From NCBI GenBank assembly GCA_964354995.1, contig CAYHBQ010000007.1:1-26653 (forward strand): a stretch of 26,653 nt of DNA. The letters run 5' to 3'. The position numbers and the translations under genes were made by a program. The notes under the pieces were generated by a model. The model saw only the letters and a list, made by a program, of their open reading frames with translations. It did not search any database and had not been told where the DNA came from. This document shows, piece after piece, positions 1-7,168 of this stretch. Position 1 is the first letter of the stretch. Each line of letters begins with the position of its first letter. The stretch is from JBBSZK01 sp964354995. GTDB taxonomy: Archaea > Nanobdellota > Nanobdellia > Pacearchaeales > GW2011-AR1.

Positions 1-129
1 ACTCGTGTCGGGGCAATGAAACAATTAAAACAACTTGAAGAAGCGGGAATCGTGTTCTCGTTAACCAAGAATAAGAAAAAGATCTATCAGTTAAGAGAGG
101 AGATTGAATATGGTTCAGATGAAGAGTAA
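1..129 (+). CDS. C-terminal end of a winged-helix DNA-binding protein (partial)
   Basis: The reading frame is open from the first base of the window and stops at TAA 127-129, giving 42 residues. The segment MKQLKQLEEAGIVFSLTKNK followed by KKKIYQL looks like the recognition helix and the beta wing of a winged-helix (ArsR/MarR-like) domain, with an acidic tail GSDEE. The N-terminal part lies outside the window, so neither the full domain layout nor an effector domain can be judged. It is probably a transcription regulator. The following 160 bases hold two small hairpins (around 137-155, CAAGCG/CGCTTG arms, and around 178-205) before the next gene. Confidence 0.55.
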   Translation, partial: TRVGAMKQLKQLEEAGIVFSLTKNKKKIYQLREEIEYGSDEE

Positions 130-290
130 TAGTCAAAACAAGCGTTATGGGCGCTTGAGAAATAAATTGCCTACGCGGGAGAGCTTACTTGACGCAAGCT
201 CCCCACATGCAAGCACGAGATGTACGCATCAGGGAATTTGCATATTTAAACCAACCGTGTCGGCGACCCTTGAAAGGAGGTTCCGACCAT

Positions 291-1232
291 ATGAATAAAG
301 TTCAAATTATTCAACTGTCTGAAAGCATGGCAGATTTAGATCAGCAAGTGATCATGCCAACTCATCTCGACTTAGTAAAATCTAAGCAGAGAAGATTTGC
401 AATACAGTCACGTAGTTCGCTAGCGATTTTCGTCAAGAAAATCGTTTCTAACAAAAAAGAAGCCCTTGTGACTTCTTTGGATATAGATAAGGAAACGCTA
501 CAGGAATTGTGCGTGGATTTTTCACGATACGATTTTCTCGTTAATTTCCAATATGCGAAAGGCAGTACGTTTAATCAGGAAGAGCTTGGCTATATGGAAG
601 CTGTTCAACAGTTACCAGAGTTAAAGTATCTCTCAATGGTTGAGCGCGATCCGCATCAGACAGTTGAAGAATTCAACGAACAATTAGACGACCTTATCGG
701 AAGAAATCCGAGGAAGACTATAGTATTCGCCATGGAGCCTAACTCATATAGACTAATCGAAAAGATAAAGACTATGGGGGAAAGAGGACTTAAGGCTTGT
801 AGTATTATATTTAGAGGTGCGAAGAAGCAAGATCGAGCAGCACTCAGTGTAGCTTTATCAAATCTTCGAGGCCAGCAAATGTTCTCTGTAGTTCTTGGGG
901 TTCACCCTCGAAAACATAGAACAAGTTCAGCTTGCATGTTTTTACCACCCTTGCAGTTCAAATGCAATGCAGTAAGCACATGGGTGCCTTGGGGAGGTGG
1001 ACTTGCACCTGTCCAATTCCTTTGCTCTGATTGGTTGATCAAGGATTACGAAAGTGCGGATGCAGGATTAGCTTCTTATGATGGGGCTACTCGAGCTGAA
1101 GTGCTATCTGAGACTACTGGCGTTAGTTATACTACCGCCTTGAGTCGAATTGATCTTATCAACCAAGCTGATTTAATGGCACGCGCATTCGCACCATTAT
1201 CCGAAATTCAGTTTGAAAGCCTCTTCGATTGA
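291..1232 (+). CDS. Unrecognised 313-aa protein with a strong Shine-Dalgarno
   Basis: I do not recognise this family. The frame could open upstream at 189, but ATG 291 follows GAAAGGAGGTT by about 7 bases, a strong Shine-Dalgarno, and a TATA-like ATATTTAAA lies near 242-250, so I chose 291. There is no signal peptide or membrane segment. Alternating beta-strand and helix segments (for instance ALVTSLDI, FLVNFQYA, KTIVFAM, ACSIIFRG, MFSVVLGVHP) suggest an alpha/beta or TIM-barrel-like soluble enzyme fold; that is inference from hydrophobic patterning only. A motif WVPWGGG lies near residue 230. The gene sits immediately before a minus-strand ribbon-helix-helix pair whose last gene overlaps its 3' end by 36 bases, and a transposase, so it may be accessory. 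A strong SD in a window dominated by leaderless starts also hints at a different origin. Confidence 0.6.
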   Translation: MNKVQIIQLSESMADLDQQVIMPTHLDLVKSKQRRFAIQSRSSLAIFVKKIVSNKKEALVTSLDIDKETLQELCVDFSRYDFLVNFQYAKGSTFNQEELGYMEAVQQLPELKYLSMVERDPHQTVEEFNEQLDDLIGRNPRKTIVFAMEPNSYRLIEKIKTMGERGLKACSIIFRGAKKQDRAALSVALSNLRGQQMFSVVLGVHPRKHRTSSACMFLPPLQFKCNAVSTWVPWGGGLAPVQFLCSDWLIKDYESADAGLASYDGATRAEVLSETTGVSYTTALSRIDLINQADLMARAFAPLSEIQFESLFD

Positions 1233-1412
1233 GTGGTTTTTATCGGGATAGTAATCCCAAACTCTGATCCAAAGGTCGTCCAATACACTTCTTATTTTTT
1301 TCTTTTCTTTTTTTGAAAATCTTCCTTGTTCGCTCAGATCAAGGAATTTTATTTCTGCTAGATCGAGATGATGTACTCGTATTTCCCAATCTAGATATCT
1401 TTTTTCAGTCAC
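1197..1412 (-). CDS. 71-aa partner of a ribbon-helix-helix protein; candidate toxin
   Basis: The gene starts with GTG at 1412, and that codon overlaps the TGA of the upstream gene by four bases (GTGA), the usual sign of translational coupling. The protein begins TEKRYLDWEIRVHHLDLAEI and has a basic centre FSKKEKKKIRSVLDDLW followed by WDYYPDKNHS. I do not recognise a toxin family. Its size, its place second after a short ribbon-helix-helix protein, and the stop-start overlap are what type II toxin-antitoxin operons look like, so toxin is a reasonable guess rather than a finding. Its 3' end runs 36 bases into the end of the convergent 313-aa gene. Confidence 0.55.
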   Translation of the reverse strand: MTEKRYLDWEIRVHHLDLAEIKFLDLSEQGRFSKKEKKKIRSVLDDLWIRVWDYYPDKNHSIEEAFKLNFG

Positions 1413-1543
1413 TTTTTATGAAGATCCTTCCTTATTAATTTTTCAAGATAATCTGAAATATCGATACTTTCAGTAACACAGTGTATCTTAACTTGTTTCC
1501 ACAACTCTACATCCACCTTTATGCTTGTGGCCTTCCTCTCCAT
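1409..1543 (-). CDS. 44-aa ribbon-helix-helix (RHH) DNA-binding protein, antitoxin-like
   Basis: The gene is short. ATG at 1543 gives MERKATSIKVDVELWKQVK, then IHCVTESIDISDYLEKLIRK and DLHKK before TGA. The pattern of a short beta strand (TSIKVDVELW) followed by two helices is that of the RHH (CopG/Arc/MetJ) fold. In this fold two chains pair their strands in the DNA major groove. It is encoded first in a two-gene operon with the 71-aa gene. RHH antitoxins usually repress their own operon. A TATA element ATTATATAAAA at about 1562-1572 on this strand lies 25 bases before the ATG, so the mRNA is probably leaderless. It is divergent from the transposase gene. Confidence 0.7.
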   Translation of the reverse strand: MERKATSIKVDVELWKQVKIHCVTESIDISDYLEKLIRKDLHKK

Positions 1544-1561
1544 AGAACTATAGAATTATAG

Positions 1562-1589
1562 GATTATATAAAACTATACTTTTATAAAG
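1562..1589. promoter_or_regulatory. Divergent archaeal TATA elements for the RHH operon and the transposase
   Basis: Two AT-rich TATA-like elements lie back to back. On the minus strand the element near 1562-1572 lies 25 bases from the RHH ATG at 1543. On the plus strand CTTTTATAAAG (1579-1589) lies about 39 bases before ATG 1623. An RHH dimer bound here could affect both genes; this is inference. Confidence 0.5.
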
Positions 1590-1622
1590 GCTTAATTTGC
1601 AGTAGTATAGAGGTATAGTAGT

Positions 1623-2627
1623 ATGGACTTACAAACAAACTTAGCCGAATTTGCACCAAAGTTCAATTGGACATCATACAATCAGTCGCAGACTCGCGAA
1701 AAGCTGCTTTTCATGAAACTGTTGAAAGAGATTTGTGTACAAATTCCTGAACCGTATAAACGAACTAGTAACCCTAAAGCGATACCTATGGGCGATGCCG
1801 TATTCGGTTTGGCTTTGAGAACGTATTGCAATGCTCCAATACGTCGGTTTCATAGCGACCTAAAAATAGCTAGAGAAGCCGGTTACATCGAACGTGAATA
1901 TCATTTCAATACTATGAAGGATCACTTGCATCATCCTAAGCTTAGTTCTATCTTGCAAGACCTTATTCAGGTCTCCAGCTTGCCTGTAAAGCCTTTAGAA
2001 CGGTTCTTTGCAGCAGATGCAACGGGTTTCTCCTGCGCTAAGTTCAATCGCTGGTTTGACTTTAGGCTGCAAAAGACAACCCGAAAAAGAATGTGGCGTA
2101 AATGTCATGCTATCTGTGGCGTGCTTACTCATTGTGTTACATCGGTAGAAGTTACACCTGGTGATGTTAACGACATTACTCAGTTTGAGAAACTCGTCAA
2201 TAAGACAGCAAAGAACTTCAAGATGGAAGAAATCAGTGCAGATAAGGGATATCTGTCTAGAGAGAACTTCGAATTAGCCGATGAGATTGGCTCTACTGCA
2301 TTTATTCCATTCAAAAGTAACTCTACGGGTAAAGCAAGAGGCAGTGGAGTCTGGGCAAAGATGTATCGTCATTTCCAGGAGCATCAGGAAGACTTCATGA
2401 AGCACTATCATAAGAGATCAAACATTGAATCGGTTTGGAGTATGATTAAGGCACGGTTCAATAATCACTTACGTAGTCGTAGAGAGGATGCTCAGGATAA
2501 TGAGATCTTGTTGAAGGTACTTTGTCATAACATATGTGTCCTGATTCAGGAAATGTTCATGCGGAACTTGAGCATTGAGTTCCTTGACAGCCGTTCAGAA
2601 AATGACGCTGAACGGAAGAATAGCTAA
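1623..2627 (+). CDS. DDE transposase (IS4/IS5-like, DDE_Tnp_1 type)
   Basis: The 334-aa protein carries the three acidic residues expected of an RNase H-fold transposase: D in FFAADATGFS (about residue 130), D in ISADKGYLSRENF (about 200), and E in KRSNIESVWSMIKARF (about 283). The spacing and the Y-(2)-R-(3)-E-like surroundings fit the IS4/IS5 superfamily. The N-terminal 120 residues are helical and probably bind DNA. The frame is intact with no stop or shift. I could not find convincing terminal inverted repeats: GGCTT..TTTGCA at about 1589-1602 only loosely matches the reverse complement of TGTGCAAAGCC at 2633-2643. The element may be degenerate or domesticated. It ends just upstream of the 5S rRNA promoter. 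Confidence 0.85.
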   Translation: MDLQTNLAEFAPKFNWTSYNQSQTREKLLFMKLLKEICVQIPEPYKRTSNPKAIPMGDAVFGLALRTYCNAPIRRFHSDLKIAREAGYIEREYHFNTMKDHLHHPKLSSILQDLIQVSSLPVKPLERFFAADATGFSCAKFNRWFDFRLQKTTRKRMWRKCHAICGVLTHCVTSVEVTPGDVNDITQFEKLVNKTAKNFKMEEISADKGYLSRENFELADEIGSTAFIPFKSNSTGKARGSGVWAKMYRHFQEHQEDFMKHYHKRSNIESVWSMIKARFNNHLRSRREDAQDNEILLKVLCHNICVLIQEMFMRNLSIEFLDSRSENDAERKNS

Positions 2628-2651
2628 GACCTGTGCAAAGCCGCGACAAAA

Positions 2652-2666
2652 GAAAGGTTTTTAAAG
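2652..2666 (+). promoter_or_regulatory. 5S rRNA promoter (BRE + TATA)
   Basis: GAAAGG followed by TTTTTAAAG places a TATA box about 25 bases before the inferred 5S 5' end at 2687. It lies only 25 bases after the transposase stop codon. Confidence 0.65.
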
Positions 2667-2686
2667 TGTTTTGAGAACACATTCTT

Positions 2687-2800
2687 GAAGACGGCCACAG
2701 CTGTCGGGAAACACCTGTTCCCTTTCCGAACACAGAAGTTAAGCCGACTGCGTCCGGCGCGTTAGTCTCCGAACAGAGGCGAAACACGGATGTCGTCTTC
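2687..2800 (+). rRNA. rrf: 5S ribosomal RNA
   Basis: Recognised from conserved 5S blocks: GGGAAACACCTGTTCCC, then TTTCCGAACACAGAAGTTAAG (loops B/C region) and the closing helix. The ends are set by helix I, where GAAGACG at 2687-2693 pairs with CGTCTTC at 2794-2800. The length of about 114 nt fits an archaeal 5S. It is free-standing: no 16S, 23S or tRNA is nearby, and it has its own promoter and a T-tract after it. Unlinked 5S genes are known in several archaea. The exact ends are inferred from base pairing. Confidence 0.93.
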
Positions 2801-2807
2801 TTTTTTT
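2801..2807 (+). terminator. T-tract terminator of 5S rRNA
   Basis: Seven T residues directly follow the closing helix of the 5S rRNA, the usual archaeal intrinsic termination signal. Confidence 0.6.
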
Positions 2808-2848
2808 ATTATACGAATATTTTTATAGTGCTGATAGGGGAAAAGCCC

Positions 2849-3748
2849 ATGAATCGCCTCATTACGGATGAACAATTTGAACAGGCTACGCGCCTTGCGG
2901 TTTCTCGTGCGTTAAGTCCCGATAAGGGTTTCAGAGTTGATAGGGCAGAAGTGTACCATTGCGCTTCTGGAAGACCGAGCGCTTGTATTCGACCCACGCT
3001 TGCATTTCGCGCAGCAAAGACCTTTGGAACCGTGGGGGGTTCAAATTCCCTAGGGAAACATCGTGTTTCGTTAGTTGACCTTGCTCGCTGTGGTGCTGCG
3101 TTACAGATTGCACATGAAAGCACGTTACCGGTTGACGACTGGATGGACCAAGAGATGGAACGACGTGGTCAACTCCCCTTATATGTACATCCCGATTATG
3201 GGGCAGAAGTTGCCGTTATGACGAGCATGAGGCTCTTATCGCGCGTATATTGCCTTGTTGCGCAAACCTCGTTCTCAAGCAAAACAAAAGAAGAGATTAC
3301 TCTCCTATTTGACCGGACTGCCCAAGATATTTCCCGCGGACAAGAAATCGACCTTTTTCCCCCTCGGATACTTCTTTCTGAAAATGTTATAGAAGCGTAT
3401 CGTAAGACGGGGGCGTTGTTTGGATACGCTACTGAATTGGGTGCTCTTGTAACGGGCGCTTCTCAAGAACAACGCAGTCTTGCTCGAGGAATAGGGGAGG
3501 ATGCGGGTGTGCTCTACCAACTACGAGATGATATCGATGATTTATCGCGCGATGCCTCTGAAGCGAAAGAGAGAAGAGGGGCGCAGGGTGTTGCCGTTTC
3601 GTTGCCTGCAATTCTCAACCAAGGAGAAGTTCGTGAAATAGCAGAAAAATATATTGCAAAGATTAAGGAGAATATTGGGGCATTACCTCGTGCAGAGCAT
3701 TCTCCGTTGGGGGAGTTTGTAACTCGATTCATTTCTAAACAGAATTAG
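2849..3748 (+). CDS. Isoprenyl diphosphate synthase (geranylgeranyl/farnesyl-PP synthase type)
   Basis: The enzyme condenses allylic prenyl diphosphates with isopentenyl diphosphate, supplying chains for archaeal ether lipids. The first aspartate-rich motif is DDWMD at residues 96-100, followed by RR at 105-106. The second is DDIDD at 227-231. GQEID (164-168) is a further family signature. The usual R of the N-terminal GGKR-type motif is not obvious; the region GRPSACIRPT at 41-50 probably replaces it. The length of 299 aa is slightly short for the family (about 300-350). An upstream GTG at 2828 is possible, but the TATA element ATTTTTATA at 2819-2827 lies 26 bases before ATG 2849, favouring a leaderless transcript from that ATG. 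Product chain length cannot be decided by eye. Confidence 0.88.
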   Translation: MNRLITDEQFEQATRLAVSRALSPDKGFRVDRAEVYHCASGRPSACIRPTLAFRAAKTFGTVGGSNSLGKHRVSLVDLARCGAALQIAHESTLPVDDWMDQEMERRGQLPLYVHPDYGAEVAVMTSMRLLSRVYCLVAQTSFSSKTKEEITLLFDRTAQDISRGQEIDLFPPRILLSENVIEAYRKTGALFGYATELGALVTGASQEQRSLARGIGEDAGVLYQLRDDIDDLSRDASEAKERRGAQGVAVSLPAILNQGEVREIAEKYIAKIKENIGALPRAEHSPLGEFVTRFISKQN

Positions 3749-3781
3749 TAACCTTTTAGAACAGCGCCGCGTTGAAAAAGA

Positions 3782-4039
3782 ATGGTCGTGCGCCTGTCTA
3801 AACAAAAAGTGCAAGAGAAGATGGACTCATTTTTTGAGAAGAAGTCTTTTTCTTCAGGCGAACTAAAAAAAATACGTGCTATGGCCATGAAACACCGTAT
3901 TAAACTTAGAAGTTATCGCGCAAGCTTTTGTAAAAAATGTTTTACTGACCTTAGAAAAAATACTACAAGGACAACGAAAAAATACAAAACGACTCGGTGT
4001 CTTTCTTGCGGTTATTCTAATAAGATTAGAATTTCTTAA
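3782..4039 (+). CDS. rnp4: Ribonuclease P protein component 4 (Rpp21/Rpr2 family)
   Basis: The protein joins the archaeal RNase P holoenzyme that removes 5' leaders from precursor tRNAs. The 85-aa protein has an N-terminal helical part and a zinc ribbon: C50-x2-C53 (FCKKCF) and C73-x2-C76 (RCLSCGY). The basic stretch KHRIKLRSYRASFCKKC between them is typical of Rpp21 proteins. Its C-terminus is short compared with the usual 100-120 aa. A TATA-like CCTTTTAGA lies about 26 bases before ATG 3782. The 3' end overlaps the end of the convergent rpoN by 14 bases. Confidence 0.85.
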   Translation: MVVRLSKQKVQEKMDSFFEKKSFSSGELKKIRAMAMKHRIKLRSYRASFCKKCFTDLRKNTTRTTKKYKTTRCLSCGYSNKIRIS

Positions 4040-4223
4040 ATTTAGTTATCTTGGGAAGCAATTCTGCATTACCCAAAAGCGCTGCTCTACAACAATATCG
4101 GTCAAGGCCCAAATCTTCGAGAACCCGTGAAGGTTCTTCACCGTTGGCTACGCGTGTTTTGTAAGGTTCCCACAACTGTGCAATAGGCTTTCCACACGAA
4201 AAGCAACGAATAGGGATTATCAT
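4026..4223 (-). CDS. rpoN: DNA-directed RNA polymerase subunit N (Rpb10)
   Basis: This small zinc-binding assembly subunit of RNA polymerase has the diagnostic start MIIPIRCFSCGKPIAQLW and the motif DRYCCR. The four zinc ligands are C7, C10, C44 and C45, in the unusual atypical CX2C...CC arrangement of Rpb10. The length of 65 aa is normal. In many archaea rpoN follows S9 in the S13-S4-S11-RpoD-L18e-L13-S9 cluster; that cluster is present here (9737-13160), but rpoN lies about 8 kb away on the other strand, next to RNase P component 4. A TATA box GTTTTTAAAC at 4244-4253 lies 26 bases before its ATG. Confidence 0.95.
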   Translation of the reverse strand: MIIPIRCFSCGKPIAQLWEPYKTRVANGEEPSRVLEDLGLDRYCCRAALLGNAELLPKITKFKKF

Positions 4224-4243
4224 GCGTATAGTCTGAGCAGATG

Positions 4244-4287
4244 GTTTTTAAACGTTTCTCTAAGACCAAACGAAACGTTCTTAAATG
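4244..4287. promoter_or_regulatory. Divergent promoters of rpoN and the ABC transporter operon
   Basis: GTTTTTAAAC (4244-4253) lies 26 bases from the rpoN ATG (minus strand). TTCTTAAATG (4278-4287) lies 25 bases from ATG 4307 (plus strand). Both positions fit archaeal TATA boxes with leaderless transcripts. Confidence 0.6.
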
Positions 4288-4306
4288 CACAAGAAACCGC
4301 ATCCGT

Positions 4307-5043
4307 ATGGAAACAATCATAGACCTAGAACATGTAGCGAAATACTACGAAATGGGAGAGTCTCTCGTAAAGGCGCTTGATGACGTTTCGATTCATATTG
4401 TCAAAGGCGATTTTGTTGCTATCATGGGGCCTTCGGGTTCAGGAAAATCTACCGCGATGAACCTGGTAGGGAGTCTTGATACGCCCACTAAAGGAACTAT
4501 ACGACTGGATGGAAAGGATATTGCCCACTTTAACGAGTCTGAAGTTGCGCAACTCAGAGGAAAACGTATAGGATTTATATTTCAAAGTTTTAATCTTATT
4601 CCTAACTTGACGGCAAAAGAGAATATTATGCTCCCGTTACTTTTTCAAGATACGAGTAGAGAACGTCGAGAAGCGCGCGCTACGGAACTTCTTAACATGA
4701 TTGGATTGGGTGATCGCATGGATCACTATCCTAATCAACTTTCGGGAGGGCAACAACAAAGAGTGGCAATTGCTCGGGCGCTCGCAAATAATCCGGAAGT
4801 CATCCTAGCCGATGAGCCAACAGGAAACCTAGATACCAAAACAGGGGAACAGGTAATNNNNNNNNNNAGTTCAGACGTGTGCTCTTCCGATCTAATGAAA
4901 AAGGCACGACGATTATTATGGTTACGCACGACCCTGAAAAGGCGCTGAATCATGCGCGCACTATTTATTGGATGAAAGATGGAAAAATAGAGAAGGTGAC
5001 TCGAAGGAAGGGCAGTATGTGGAAAAAGGCAGATTTGTCTTAA
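4307..5043 (+). CDS. ABC transporter ATP-binding protein (MacB/LolD type), interrupted by an assembly gap and adapter
   Basis: The ATPase powers a MacB/FtsX-type transporter encoded by the next genes. Residues seen: Walker A GPSGSGKST (41-49), Q-loop Q93 in IFQSFNL, signature LSGGQ (145-149), Walker B VILADEP (165-171), D-loop GNLDT. At 4858-4867 there are ten Ns, followed by 26 bases of sequencing adapter. The gene resumes at 4894 in a different phase with NEKGTTIIMVTHDPEKALNH (H-loop H) and stops at TAA 5041-5043. Some eight or nine residues are probably missing between. The gene is therefore most likely intact in the organism, and the frameshift is an artefact. ATG 4307 is preferred over 4241 because the latter lies inside the rpoN TATA box. 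Confidence 0.92.
4858..4893. other. Assembly gap (10 N) plus Illumina adapter remnant
   Basis: Ten Ns at 4858-4867 are followed at 4868-4893 by a sequence beginning AGTTCAGACGTGTGC and ending TTCCGATCT, which matches the 3' part of the common Illumina TruSeq index/read-2 adapter. It is not biological and breaks the ATPase frame. Confidence 0.95.
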
Positions 5044-5096
5044 CTATGCAGTTACAAAATACAAATGTTTTTAAACAGAGAATGAGGGGAAAAATA

Positions 5097-5948
5097 ATGA
5101 AAAACATCTTCGTAATCGCGGCACTAGCCTTCCTCCTTTCTATAGCCCTGCCTCTTGTCTCCGCAGTTGTCGTACAAAGCGTTGAAGCTCCTTCCCTTAC
5201 TCCTGGCAAAGAAAGCTTTGTCAGTGTTACCATAAAGAACACGTTTGATGATGATGTGGAAGACGTTTCGTTTGGATTTCTTTTTTCGGGCACCGCATTC
5301 ATTGCAACGGGAGGGTCTGAAGAAAGTACTAACGAGCTTCGCGACGGAAGAAGTGAAGATTTTACATTCCAAATTAAGCCCTCTTATGACGTAAAGCCCG
5401 GCGACTATAGTATTCCGTATGAACTAAGTTATACCCTTAATGGAGAACGTTTTATAAAAAAGGGTTCTGTTGGGCTCCATGTGGGGGGCTCGCCTGAAAT
5501 TAGAGCCAGTGTTGAACCTGTCGTTCCGGTGCTTGAGGGAAAAGACACTCTTACTCTCAAGATAATCAACGACGGTCTTGCCGATGCGCGATTTGTTTCG
5601 GTAGCCATTGATGTTGAAGGAATGACCTTGCTATCTGACGACGAGTCGTACATTGGTGCCGTGGATTCAGATGACTTTGAAACGGCCACATTTGACGTTC
5701 GTTATACGAAGGAACGTGCAACGCTCATTGCAACTATTAGTTATCGTGATTTGGACAATAATAAGTTATCTGAAGAAGTGCGATTGCCGATTAGCGTATA
5801 CAATCGAGATGAGGCTATTGCGCGAGGGATTATTTCTCCTAGCTATATGCCTTATTACATTGGGGCAGCGGTTGTCGTTGTCATTTTATGGTTTGTTTGG
5901 CGAACGATTCGTAAAAGGCGTCGAGCGCGATTGAGTGCGTCTCGTTAG
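5097..5948 (+). CDS. Secreted, C-terminally anchored CARDB/COG1361-like protein of the ABC operon
   Basis: The 283-aa protein starts with a signal peptide (MKNIFVIAALAFLLSIALPL, then VSA). It is followed by two beta-rich Ig-like segments with phrases such as LTPGKESFVSVTIKNTFDDD and LTLKIINDGLADARFVSVAI, typical of CARDB or COG1361 (S-layer-like) domains. One C-terminal membrane helix, YYIGAAVVVVILWFVWRTI, ends in a basic tail RKRRRARLSASR. It is thus predicted to sit outside the cell with a short cytoplasmic tail. It lies between the ATPase and permeases of a MacB-like operon, so it may be an extracytoplasmic partner of the transporter. ATG 5097 has AGGGGA upstream and a TATA GTTTTTAAAC at about 5067-5076; an in-frame ATG at 5082 is an alternative. 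Confidence 0.75.
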   Translation: MKNIFVIAALAFLLSIALPLVSAVVVQSVEAPSLTPGKESFVSVTIKNTFDDDVEDVSFGFLFSGTAFIATGGSEESTNELRDGRSEDFTFQIKPSYDVKPGDYSIPYELSYTLNGERFIKKGSVGLHVGGSPEIRASVEPVVPVLEGKDTLTLKIINDGLADARFVSVAIDVEGMTLLSDDESYIGAVDSDDFETATFDVRYTKERATLIATISYRDLDNNKLSEEVRLPISVYNRDEAIARGIISPSYMPYYIGAAVVVVILWFVWRTIRKRRRARLSASR

Positions 5949-5950
5949 CA

Positions 5951-7168
5951 ATGTTCCGAGATATTGTTGCGCTTGCGTTTTCTAACGTAAAACATCGAGG
6001 GGTGCGAAGTTGGTTGACGATGTTGGGAATATTTATCGGGATTGCCGCTGTTGTTTCATTGATTTCGCTCGCACAAGGACTACAAGAGGCAGTTACGGGC
6101 CAGTTTTCTTCCATTGGACCTGACCGCCTCGTAGTGTCTAATGCGGGAACAGGTTTTGGACCTCCGGGAAGCACGGCTGTTCGAGCATTGACCGAACACG
6201 ACCTTGAGATTATTGAATCCGTACCTAATGTTAAACAAGCTGTGGCGCGCCTTATTCGTGTTGTTGAAGTTAGTTACAACGAAGTTAGCGAATATGAATA
6301 TATTGCGAGCATCCCTCTAGAACAGGAAGATGTAGATGCGATATATGAAACTCTGAATGTTGGCGTTTCTGAGGGAAGGTTGCTTAAATCGTCTGATCGA
6401 GGAAAAGTTTTGCTTGGTAACGATTTTAGAGAAGGCGATGATTTTGATAAAAGACTTAGGCTTGGAACGACCATCGACGTACAAGGCACCCCCTTCGAAA
6501 TTGTTGGTTTTCTAGAAAAGGGAAGTTCATTTCAAGTCAATAGCGTTATTCTCATGAGCGAAGATGATTTGCGAGATATACTTGCATTGGATGACGAAAT
6601 TGATATGATCATGATTATAGTCTCTGACCGAAACCACGTTGAATCCGCGGCTACCGCAATAGAACGGGCGATTCGTAAAGATAGAAATCTTGATTTGGGC
6701 GAGGAAGATTTCTCGGTTGAAACGCCCGTACAGGCGCTCGCAGGAGTAAATACGATTTTAACCATTATTAATGCGATTGTTACAGGCATCGCCGGAATAT
6801 CATTGGTGGTGGGGGGAATTGGAATTACAAACACTATGTACACTTCGGTTTTAGAACGCACAAAGGAAATTGGAATTATGAAAGCGATTGGAGCAAGAAA
6901 TCGAGATATATTATCGATATTTTTGATAGAGTCAGGATTGTTGGGATTGGTTGGCGGAGTTATTGGTGCGCTCGGGGGACTAGGATTGGCATTTTTCGTT
7001 TCGTTTGCTGCAGGAAGTGCGCTCGGGGGGCTTGATTTTGGAGTCACGTTCTCTCCGCTACTTATTGGCGGAGCAATCTTATTTTCTTCTGTTATTGGTA
7101 TTGGGGCAGGTGTACTCCCTGCAATTCAAGCATCGAGATTGAATATCGTGGAGGCCATGCGCTCGTGA
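5951..7168 (+). CDS. MacB/FtsX-family ABC transporter permease (first copy)
   Basis: The 405-aa protein has the MacB permease plan. A first membrane helix follows the cytoplasmic start (RSWLTMLGIFIGIAAVVSLISL). A large extracellular domain then spans about residues 45-270. Three further helices follow, with the FtsX signature region GGIGITNTMYTSVLERTKEI, then GIMKAIGARNRDI. Such transporters do not import a solute through a pore; they transmit mechanical force to extracytoplasmic partners or extrude peptides or lipids. The substrate is unknown. The gene starts 2 bases after the secreted protein and ends in a GTGA overlap with the second permease. Parts are almost identical in DNA to the second permease (6001-6030 and about 6821-6955). 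Confidence 0.9.
   Translation: MFRDIVALAFSNVKHRGVRSWLTMLGIFIGIAAVVSLISLAQGLQEAVTGQFSSIGPDRLVVSNAGTGFGPPGSTAVRALTEHDLEIIESVPNVKQAVARLIRVVEVSYNEVSEYEYIASIPLEQEDVDAIYETLNVGVSEGRLLKSSDRGKVLLGNDFREGDDFDKRLRLGTTIDVQGTPFEIVGFLEKGSSFQVNSVILMSEDDLRDILALDDEIDMIMIIVSDRNHVESAATAIERAIRKDRNLDLGEEDFSVETPVQALAGVNTILTIINAIVTGIAGISLVVGGIGITNTMYTSVLERTKEIGIMKAIGARNRDILSIFLIESGLLGLVGGVIGALGGLGLAFFVSFAAGSALGGLDFGVTFSPLLIGGAILFSSVIGIGAGVLPAIQASRLNIVEAMRS

Noticed and set aside
189..290. Upstream start of the 313-aa gene at 189
   Set aside because: A strong Shine-Dalgarno just before ATG 291 and a TATA-like element at about 245 make the extension unlikely to be translated.
1589..2643. Terminal inverted repeats of the transposase
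   Set aside because: GGCTT..TTTGCA on the left matches the right end only with insertions, and I found no target duplication, so I do not mark element ends.
3030..3060. tRNA T-arm-like GGTTCAAATTCC
   Set aside because: It lies within the prenyl synthase frame and no acceptor or anticodon arms pair around it.
4241..4306. Upstream start of the ABC ATPase at 4241
   Set aside because: That ATG lies within the rpoN TATA region, and a TATA box at 4278-4287 is correctly placed for ATG 4307.
6532..7047. Long minus-strand frames opposite the permease genes (also at 7821-8384)
   Set aside because: They are antisense shadows with serine/isoleucine-rich nonsense composition; the plus-strand frames are clear MacB permeases.
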